Part shown: positions 54,769 to 64,000 of the stretch, in pieces
How positions within the stretch are numbered: the first letter of the stretch is position 1
Layout of the letters: the number at the start of each line of letters is the position of its first letter
Origin: Hydractinia symbiolongicarpus
Lineage: Eukaryota > Cnidaria > Hydrozoa > Anthoathecata > Hydractiniidae
Direction: 5' to 3'
NCBI RefSeq assembly: GCF_029227915.1
Contig: NC_079875.1
Location: 13,761,001 to 13,825,000, forward strand
DNA: 64,000 bases
The notes under the pieces: model-generated
Told to the model about the DNA's origin: nothing
The model's input: only the letters and a program-made list of their open reading frames with translations
Database searches by the model: none
Position numbers and translations under genes: made by a program

Positions 54769-55868
54769 ATGAAAAGTCTAGAAAAACGTAAACACGAGAG
54801 TGTTTTTCCAAAAATTATGATATTCTGTCTTAGTTTTTTATTGTTTTTGTTGATTTCGTTTTCAACGAAGGGATTATATATACACGAAGAACATTCAGTT
54901 CAGTTTGTTAAAGTTTTAAATATTCAATCACAAATTCAAAGGAACCTCAAAAATAGAAAGATAGTCCTACTTATTGGGATTTTTACTGCAAGTAAATACA
55001 AAAATCGTCGAGATGACATTCGAGACACGTGGATGAAAACTTGTCATGAATATAAGGGATGCAAAAGCCTATTCATATTGGATGGATTAACAGCTGACGG
55101 AAAGCCATTGGATAAGATCATAATGCAGCTACAAAATGAATCTAGTCATAATAACAATGATATGAAAATTTTACGGACGCCTCTTGGAAGGAATTTTGCG
55201 CTGAGGATTTTAGAAAGTTTAAGGTTCGCTTTTCAGGAATACGACTTTGATTACTTCTTGAGAGTGGATGATGATTATTACCCGTGCATCCATCGTCTTA
55301 TGTTCGAGCTACCTAAACGCATGAACCTTGAGTACCTTTTCTGGGGTTTTACTAGATGCTCCCCAGCGAGAATTGACGAAGGTTTCGTTGTGTTTAATAA
55401 TAAATTAGCGATACGGATTTTGGAAGACGAGAATTCGTTGATTTGTACAGACTTTGGCACAACTTCGATTTCAAAATGGGTCATGGATATATCAAGAACT
55501 CAGAATGTTTCCTGGTTTGCTGATAATGAGCGCGTATGGCATCACCCACCTGTGTCTCTCGTACCTGAGCTTAAAAAAAAACTGAGATTTGTCATACGTA
55601 TCTTGCTTTGCATGGAGTTTATTTTGGCGATATGAAAGTGTTTCATAAAATCATGCTTGGTGAAAACAAAACTGATTATACGCTAAATACGGTTAAAAAT
55701 CACTGTAAATTGCCCAAACATAGAGTGTTTCCATTGTGGAGTCTAGATCCGGACGGTTTATGTCAGGAAACTCCCTTATTTGATCTATCCAATAAGAGAG
55801 GGACTCCCTATAGGGGAAGAGAAAGCATGGCTGGACAAAATTTTACCATGAAGCAAAGACATTTGTAA
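54769..55868 (+). pseudogene. Family-31 glycosyltransferase copy with one-base frameshift (unit C)
   Basis: The first 270 residues are identical to the B gene, including the membrane anchor, RRDDIRDTW and VDDDYYPC motifs. The A run that has ten bases in B has nine here (55573-55581), so the frame is lost and ends at TGA after 288 codons. The remaining sequence is intact in the second frame up to the normal stop at 55868. The loss removes about 95 C-terminal residues, after the catalytic core. Because it falls in a homopolymer, a sequencing or assembly error is a real alternative. Confidence 0.8.
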
Positions 55869-58304
55869 ATGACATATTTTATCGAAGAATAACTGGAAAA
55901 TAAAAGGAAATGACACCTGGGAAACTTAATCATGACAATATGATCACCACGCATTAACCGATGAAATTTTATTGCCCGTCTTTCATATATATGTTGGGCA
56001 CTTGGTCTCGGCTAATATTAACATAATTCTATTGTTGTTAAGCAATACAAAATTTTCTTTTTACACTTTCTTTCCACCCAGAAAAACATCATTGTTGTCG
56101 TTGTAAAGACATAAATAAAAAGAAGGTGCTTATCTACCATACAATATAATTGATAATGCACAAGACAAAGGAGAGTATGACCACAATTTTGACAAATTGC
56201 AAAGACGTCTAAACTGTCTCACTAGCCATAGTTTTAGAAAAAAATCTATAAATTGTAGTTACTGAAATTCACAAAACTAAAAAACATTAAATTCTAGCTA
56301 GCTCAGTGTATTTTTTTAATCGATGTATATCTTTTTATCGCCTTAACATCACCAAACCAAAGAATCAATATGATCCTAGTAAATTCGGTTTGACTGGACC
56401 AAAAACATACTGTTCCTTTCATTTGCCTTAACTCAACCATCACTTTCCTTAACTCGCCAGACATCGTAGCTTACTCTTGACGTCACGTGGCATTTGCTTA
56501 CTTAACAAGTCTAAGCTTTAAGAAAAATCTGGGTTAAGTCTTAATAATTATAACAACTCAGATTCTGAGTGGAAAAATGGTGAGATACAAGATATCCTGG
56601 ACACGAGGTTGTGAAATGACGTAATTTCGGGTCTCAGTAACGTCATTATACTGATTTCATTTCCCTGATACAATATTCTATACATTTTCTAAGTTAAATG
56701 ACATGAGCATCAATATCGTATTTCTCAGTATAAACGCCCATCTACTTGAATGTATTAGTTCGCGTAAATTTAAATAGACTGCGTAGAAGATCAGTAACAA
56801 TGTTTGCGTGCACATTTTATTGAGCGTTGATGAAAAAAATCCGGACAAAAAACAACAACTTGACTTCAATTATAGTAATTACATTAGCGATACTCAATAG
56901 ATATAAAACCATTTCCACTCTTTGTTTTTCGATTTTATTCAAAGTACAAGAAATATTTAACAATAGGAAAGTATGGTCAATATAGGAAGCGTAACTAATG
57001 ACAGAGATGATGTTTTTAGATAGTCGGCCGTTAGAACTAAAGTAGTTAGTCTTTAGAAGTTTAAATATACTATTAAGACTACAAAATGATAAATTCTGAT
57101 ATGCCTTATGTTAGAAACTCGGCCAAAAATAGTTAGGCCAATAAGAAGATTATACATCGTTACCTTACATTCTCATCTTTATGATGAAGATACGAAAGTT
57201 AGCATAATCAGAACATAAACAAAACAATCTGTAGAAGTATTTATATGTTCAAAAACGTCACTTCTTTTGATGAGTTGTTTGTGTTGACAACTTTAGTATT
57301 CTTGCCCACGCGGACGGCACTCGGACTTGAGAGTTTATCTTATCTAACAAAACAACCTGGTTTCAAGAAAATCATGTCATGTTTAGCTTGCAATTCGCAA
57401 GCTACGTTTATTACGTATGGAGGCAAAGAAGATCAGGGAAAAGAAACCAAAGCACCCCAAAGTTGCCGTTCTCCTTTTTTCTCGAAAAGAACCATTTTGA
57501 GATTAGAGCTACGTCAAATACTTTAACGAAGGAAAAATGCACGCATAATATAATTTTTCCTAAATGTGTGTTTAACGACTCGTTGTCAGTTTCTTTGCCA
57601 GTTCGCAGTTTTTTATGCTTCACTAAGTCCACTTAATGTAATTGACGTCATTATAAGAAAACGAGACATAAAAACACTATACAAAAGATACTCGAAAGTT
57701 CCCTATTAATATATACTAAGTAGCCCGTTGAGAAATCCACAGGGCCATGCATTCCTTAAGTATCACTTTCGTGTTTCCGTAACACGAAGTTCTTCTTGCG
57801 GACAGACATATCTTCTGGCATATTAAAAAAGTTAAATTATCACTTGACTAATATCACTTACTTCTATAGTAAGGGCGATACGTATCAGTATGTTATCAAA
57901 AATCGGTTAAAGTAGTTAATGTGGTATCTAGTGAACCATGATAAAAAATAAAAACAAAATCATAGAGTGCGCATAATTTATGAAAGTGAAAAATGTTTGA
58001 ACGTTTTTTACAAATAATCGATGTTTATATTCGCAAGGAAGTATAATTTTTGTCTCTGATTTTTTTCGTTATTTCTGAAACAGGTAGGATGAAGTTTTTT
58101 TTGTTTTTTTTATGAGCAAAAGCGAATTGCTAAAAAATAAAATGCAATCACTTATAAAAGGAATAGTTGTTAATCCTCTTCGGTATAGGCAGGGTATATA
58201 TATATAGTAATTTAACAGACATGATTGTCCAATATGGCGGAGCTATTTTCCGTACGGCATGAAGACGTATGTTTATTTGTGCGGGGTCGTATGTTTTTTG
58301 TTTT
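55869..58304. other. Noncoding stretch downstream of the GT31 copy (unit C)
   Basis: The content is the same as 33649-36109 in B, including the open frame at 57245-57526 and the block shared with 870-1045. Relative to B it lacks a few tens of bases near 56575. Confidence 0.5.
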
Positions 58305-59125
58305 GCCAAAATACGTCACTTTGCCTGTTGTTATAAGCCTATATCCCAGTATTCCAGATGATACAAGTCTCAAGGCACTTAGAGAGAGGTCGGAATTGCA
58401 GGAATTAAAACTCTTCCCAGCGATGAGTTAGTAAAAATGGCAGAGTTTGTTCTTCGGAACAAGTTTTTGAATTTAACTCGTTTACCCCACCTTACACGTG
58501 CATATTTATGGATGAAGTTAAAACCGATTTTTTGGAAAAGAAAGTAGTTAAACCCCTCGTCTGATTACGCTATATAGTGTAACCATGATCCTAAGTTTTC
58601 AGACGAAGGTCTTTGGACAGTATTAACTTCTTAAATGGTGCCGTGGAAACTTAAAAATTATATTTTGAAAAAGACTTGTATTGTAAAGATATTGACAGAC
58701 ATCAGTAAATTACATTTTAATTCCTGTCATCCTTATGAAAACATCACGTACTTATAGTCAAGCATTATGTATGAGGAGATTACGTTCGAAGGATAAGATA
58801 TGTGGGAAAAGGCTGAGCGAATTGTCTGAATGGTTTTTTTAAACGAGGTTATCCGAGACGAGTCGTTAAATCGCAGATCAGTAGGTGTGCTGCAGTAGGC
58901 CGTAATGAAACCCTAGAGGTTAAGAATAGGGCTAATAAAGAGGTTGGAGTCTCACTGGTGGTGACTTTCCATCCAATGTTAAGTCATCTCAGTTCCATCA
59001 TCACTAAACTCTTGCCTCTTCTTTATACTGATCCTCCGGTAAAAAAGTGTTTACTCCTTAGTCTTTTGTATCATTCTGCAGTGGGAGAAATATTCGTAGT
59101 CATCTTGTTCAAGTTAACTCGGTGA
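58305..59125 (+). pseudogene. Decayed PLE reverse transcriptase, family 2 (unit C copy)
   Basis: It has the same blocks and order as 36110-36930: ISLYPSIPDDTSLKALRER, CHPYEN, REESLNR-like, SLVVTFHPMLSHLSSI and LLPLLYTDP. It differs from B by a few substitutions and small indels. Confidence 0.65.
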
Positions 59126-60479
59126 CGTGCGCTGTGCCTCATGTAAAAACTAAAAACTATACAGGTATATATGCATAGATTATACGATTCTGTTTCCCCG
59201 TTATAGGTTTTTTAAATTTATTTAATATTAACATTTTTTCATATAACATAACTTTGGAAGGATGTACCATCAGTGCAAATTAGATTTAATTGCTTTCGCA
59301 GTTAGTGCAAATTTTAATTAGTCATTAAATCACGTGGTTTGCTGCATTTTACTTAGCTTCTCAGCGTAAAACGTTTTATTATAGCCTCTTATCTAACATC
59401 ATGTTCACATTAATTCTCTGCGACGGATAGTACTTGCTTCTTTAAGACCTTTTTGAAAAGTCAGTAAAAATAGCAGTAGTTTCTCTCTAGACAATTAAAA
59501 ATTAAATTATATTCCGTGTAGATCAGCCAATCACAGTGCAAGAAAAACTCTACCATATGTTAATATAAAAATATGATAGAAAGAGGACTTGAATTTTTGT
59601 CAAGAAAAATTAAAAATCGTACCCAGTCAGCCATTATGTAAAATTTGACGAACAACTGTACCGTCACCAGAGTGCTATTTTGACGTATTTTGTTGCTCAA
59701 TTAATCTTACGTTTGTTCTAATTACAATTAATGCTTTAATTACTAGTTTGGATGCCATTTTTCCTTTAATTAGTTCTGCAAAAAGGATCTTTGATTAAAG
59801 CCTTTTCAATTAACCATTTTTTAATTTGTGGCAAGGGAGTTTTAAATGCCCTCTTTGTTTCCAAACCTCTTAATGCTTTTAAAACCTATTGAATTTTTTT
59901 TAATTCCTCCATTCGTTGCCAGAGTTATTTTTTGGTATTTTGATTTCTCTCTAGCTTCCAGATTTTTTTACCAGAATGCCAAAAAGTAGCTTTTGAAACA
60001 CGACAATGCGAAAAATAATTTTTTATATGTTAAAAAGTGTCAATTTTGCCTAACACTTTACTGGTACCCTTGATATATTTCATTAAAATGAAAAAATCCC
60101 TACTTAGTATACAACATGTAAGTATATCAAATATCCACTTGGCAAGAAAAAAACCCGCTAACGTCAGCATTTTCTGAGATATATTTTCGTGGCATATGGC
60201 AACTGTGCCCGAAGTCGGTCTTATTAGAAAAATAAAATCTGAAACAAATAAGGTGTTTCTGTCCTATTTAATATTACACATTTCCCTGGGTCCTGCGGCA
60301 CACGATGGTCCCTATGGCCTATTTCACTTCTTAAGAAGCCTTTTAGAATTTTTTACCAACATGTTTTCATTCTTAAGATATTTCAGATTCCAATATTGGA
60401 AGTACGGAAACTTCTAATGACAAATAATAACATTTAAAAATAAATAAAATAAAAGTGAATAACAAAAATTTATTTAATT

Positions 60480-62250
60480 ATAATGGCATAAATCAAACAA
60501 AAAAATGATTTTAAATATATGAGATTTAAGAGCAGACATTGCTATACATAATCACAAGCAACGCAAATCTTGTAACTGAGAAAAATAAAAATCTAACGGA
60601 ACAAGTTTTAACGACAGAATTACACAAATGGAAAATAAGCAAAAAAAATTTGAATTAACGATTGGTGAATCGTTTACGCAAGGTTTAATAAATGACAAAT
60701 TGAAGGACCTGGATAAAGAAGGGGAAAATGACATTAAAAAGACTTACGTCAGGAGATAACAACAGGCTATGAACAATAATATCTAAATTTCAGAACTGAA
60801 AAGACAAACTTTTAATATTAAAAAATGCTAACAGATTAAAAGATACGAACATTTATGTTATCAAGGTTTTTTCGGATGCAAAAAGCGAAACCAAAACGGA
60901 ACTGCAATGGCAAATTTAAAGAGGACAGGGAAATTTTGATATACTTGCGATTTATTTATGATGGATTAATTAAAAGAAAATTTAAAAAGGAAAACACGTG
61001 TGGCTAACTCTCTATTTTATTTTTATTGACCTCCACCAGCGAATGCGGAATCTTTAAAGTCGCCTGAGGAGATAGATAGAGAGATAGAAAGATAGAGATA
61101 AAGAGATATAGAGAGATACGGACGGACGGACGGACGGACGGACGGACGGACGGACGGACGGACGGACGGACGGACGGACGGACGGACGGACGGACGGACG
61201 GACGGACGGACGGACGGACGGACGGACGGACGGACGGACGTATAACGGACGTATAACGGACGGACGTATAACGGACGGACAGACGTATAACGGACGGACG
61301 GACGTATAACGGACGGACGGACGTTCCGGGTTATAAGTCAATACACCAACCACGTTCAGAGAACAAGACTGGTAAAACATGCCTCTTTATACGCAACTCT
61401 ATTTATTACAAATTAAGAAGAACCTTTAGTATAAATAATGCGCATTGTGAATCGCAAACCGTTGAACTTTTAAATCAAAACACCAGAAATATAACTGTAA
61501 TTGTTATGTATAGAAAACCAGCCGAGATCTTAAAAGAATTTAAAAAACATTTTCAATCAAACCTCAGTAAATTAGATCAGTTAAATAACCACATTTACAT
61601 TGGCGGAGATCTAAATCTAAATCTTCTCAATCATACATCAAATAATGAACTAAAAACCCTTGTAGATACCCTCCTACGACACAATCCTACTCTAACAAGT
61701 ACCATGATAACACAGTCACAAATAATTTTCATAACAACAATTATCAAACTGGAATGATTAAAACTGATGTGTCTGATCATTTCCTAACCTTCTTGCTTTC
61801 TGACAAACTTCTCCCTCATAATTAAACTACCCCAACCATTTATAAGCGAGAGATCAATGAATGTTCCACAGAAAAGTTTCGACAATTTCTTTCAGAAGCC
61901 AACTGGGATGAGAAAACATTCCCTAAGAAAAAAGCCAGTACTTTAGAAAACCCATGGATTACTACGCATTAAATCATCTAAAGAGACGCAACGACCGTAT
62001 GATACTCTTCGGAAAAAAAGAACTCCCTTTAATACGCTTAAGCAAATACCAAAGCAAATACGCTTAAAATTACACAGTAATTACACAGTATTTTAGAAAT
62101 CGAATGGGCTTCAGAAAGTGACGAGTTTGTTTATCAGCTCTCTGAATATGTGACTTCAGCTAGTGCTCTGCCGCTGGGAAAAAGTAAAACTGAAAATGAC
62201 AGCATCGATATGCGTTTCGTTGGGACTTATTGCCTCTGTTACGGATAGAA
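60480..62250 (+). pseudogene. LINE relic (unit C)
   Basis: It is co-linear with 38290-39990, with the coil at about 60607-60759 and the endonuclease core at 61506-61757. A short deletion after TLLRHNPTLTST shifts the frame, so TDVSDHF now lies in another frame. RT is absent. Confidence 0.7.
61118..61324. repeat. GGAC microsatellite (unit C)
   Basis: It is the counterpart of 38927-39098, about 35 bp longer, with the same GTATAAC interruptions at the right side. Confidence 0.9.
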
Positions 62251-62795
62251 TTATAAAAATTTGTTTCCAAGTAGCTAGAAAAACACCATTAAAAGTATTT
62301 CCGATACCATTGTGTAAAATAATTATTTTTTTAAAAGTTGCTCTTCATGCACTTAAGTAACAGACAAGTGGATTAACCTCTAAAAACGAATCCTATAGAG
62401 GAATTGCAAATGTCTGCAAAGTTCTGCATATAAACCTTCAACTTGACAGACATACATAAGGCAAATTGGTTCTTAACTTAGACAAATCTAAGTTAAGAAA
62501 TACAAATTTGTACAGAATGAAGAAGAACTGGATTTGTTTTTTTGTAACTATCAACTTCTTCTTTTAAAAGTAAGTCGGCATCATTGTGAAGATGGATGAA
62601 ACTTTTCGTCTAAACAGTTGTAAAGATTTCAAAATTTTGACTTTTTGGCCGGTTAAAAAATTTTGATGGTAATAAGAGCGAAGTGAGGATATGTATTTCT
62701 GTTTTTAAAAATCCTAGGACTTAAATGACTTTCTTTTTTTAAAATTTCACAATTTTTATCCCGTTTAGACCATAAATGAATAATTTGAATTTCAG

Positions 62796-63025
62796 ACGAT
62801 AACAGGTAAAGTTTGTTATATTCGCCAAGAAAGCTATTTAAATTCTGTAATGAGTGAAACAACATAGAGAGCTATGTTCGAAGCGTTTGCATGGCAATGG
62901 TATCTGCTGCCATTGTCTAAGTACCGTACTGAATTGCAAAAAGCACAGCAGTACATGACTTTCTTATTCAAGCAGAGAATATTTACCTCAATGTTAAAAA
63001 AACACAGAAATGCAAGTGATGCAAT
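62796..63025 (+). pseudogene. Truncated stump of the DxD glycosyltransferase-like gene
   Basis: This matches the first about 270 bp of the gene at 24618, including the upstream TTTCAG. The first ATG is ACG here. The second ATG (62850) is followed by a 23-bp-scale deletion that brings TAG in frame after five codons. Homology continues through the membrane-anchor and stem region (GAGAATATTTACCTCAATG) and stops at GATGCAAT (63025). The catalytic domain is absent. Unit B lacks even this piece. Confidence 0.8.
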
Positions 63026-63185
63026 ATTGAAACAAAAGTTTGCCTTTGGACCCAACCTCAAAATCAATAAAATCAAATTTTTGATTTAATGCGTCAGGAG
63101 AACAGTACAAATTTGCCGTGTGTGATAATGCAGCGTTTTCGAATTTAAATCGTTCCTAGCGTGAAAGATATAAAAATCGATTTAA

Positions 63186-63999
63186 GGTGGCACTAACCCT
63201 TTTGAAAATCCGAAATTTTTAATAATTAGTTACGAAAGATTGTTTATAGACTATATGTTTATTTTCTTTCTGATATAACACACTTGTCACAATTTTATGG
63301 CTAAAATACTATTATCTTTCACCAAAAATATTCAGCCTCAACTATCCCTCATTAAAATAAAATTCATGAATAATTAATTAGTTCTGCCGAATATGGTTTA
63401 AGTCTACGCGCTTGCGAAATTGTACAGAAAGAAATGACGTAATTATTAAAGAGAAACGTTAATAACAACAAGCAAGATCTTCATTATGCTACACTGCACG
63501 AGCTTTAACTTTCAATATCATTTTCGTTTTACTTTAAAATTTTCAGACATGCTTGGTGAACCTTGCAGCCTTGATACGGTGTGTGGAAATCTTTTTATTC
63601 ATAATACTTTTCTTTTAACAGTGTTCGATGCAGCAGGGGATGCTAACAAAGAAACTTTTGAAAAAAACAAAAGGCTATTGTTAAAAAAATAAGAAATAAC
63701 AAAATAAATGCGCACACCGTTTTAACAGGGTCAACCCAATGTTCATTTAAAATCAGAAGCTGATGAAAAATAACGAGATTGTAAAAAGTTGGAGCTCGTA
63801 GAAGCCGATTTTTTTCTTGTTTATAATACATTTTTAAATAGAAATTTCTGCTTACTCAGCAATTTTAGTGTTAAGTTAAAATCATTTTATTATATATTAA
63901 GGCCTATATTTATAGGAAATAGTAAAAATAAATGCTATAAATAAAACACTGAGTAAATAATTCAGCTATTTGGACAGCTAAAAAAGGGTTACTGCCACC
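63186..63999. mobile_element. PiggyBac-like MITE with TTAA target
   Basis: It begins GGTGGCACTAACCCTTTT after TTAA (63182-63185) and ends AAAAGGGTTACTGCCACC at 63999. The next base is T, and B shows that TTAA follows (41205-41208). The ends match at 17 of 18 positions, and it is 814 bp long. TTAA target duplication is characteristic of piggyBac. The interior has a 68-codon open frame without recognisable domain. Confidence 0.65.
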
Positions 64000-64000
64000 T

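Larger units (their letters stand above)
52140..64000 (+). repeat. Unit C of the large duplication (runs off the window)
   Basis: It is the partner of 29935-41208. Differences include a one-base deletion in the GT31 gene, a longer GGAC array, one rather than two 62-bp units, and about 630 bp (62729-63359) that B has lost. The last base still aligns with B (41205). Confidence 0.9.

Overview
The window looks like nuclear DNA of a cnidarian, probably a hydrozoan. It is strongly AT-rich, has eukaryotic splice signals, and carries lineage-typical content: an astacin protease tail with ShKT domains, Golgi type-II glycosyltransferases, and abundant Penelope-like elements (PLEs). The species cannot be fixed from sequence alone.

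Layout. 1-5.2 kb: AT-rich DNA with no supported gene and one relic repeat. 5.2-11.9 kb: a GC-richer, heavily mutated virus-like element of Polinton/Maverick type. It holds two intact small ORFs, a candidate capsid protein, other structural-looking proteins, a 12-unit CxxC-x5-CxH repeat protein and an integrase fragment. 12.0-17.7 kb: PLE debris, ending in a 2,997-bp near-perfect palindrome of two PLE copies. 17.9-25.7 kb: unit A, an old duplicate (PLE relic, Helitron-like insertion, LINE relic, 62-bp tandem repeat) ending in an intact single-exon glycosyltransferase-like gene. 26-29.4 kb: a pogo-like MITE, a PLE fragment and a second intact paralogue of that gene. 29.9-41.2 kb: unit B, with an astacin/ShKT gene tail on the minus strand and an intact family-31 glycosyltransferase (GT31) on the plus strand, followed by the same PLE, LINE and tandem-repeat backbone as A. 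41.2-52.1 kb: repeat-rich DNA (diverged tandem repeats, Helitron-like copies, PLE and LINE RT fragments). 52.1-64.0 kb: unit C, a recent copy of B whose GT31 gene has a one-base frameshift and which keeps a truncated copy of the A-type glycosyltransferase-like gene.

Interpretation. A, B and C are most simply read as decayed copies of one ancestral unit: astacin tail (-), GT31 gene (+), PLE and LINE passengers, glycosyltransferase-like gene (+). A kept only the last gene, B lost it, and C kept a stump. The functional content is therefore a small cluster of secretory-pathway enzymes being duplicated and broken. Insertions private to A can be timed and bounded using the empty sites in B and C.

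All homology statements are pattern recognition by eye; no database search was run.
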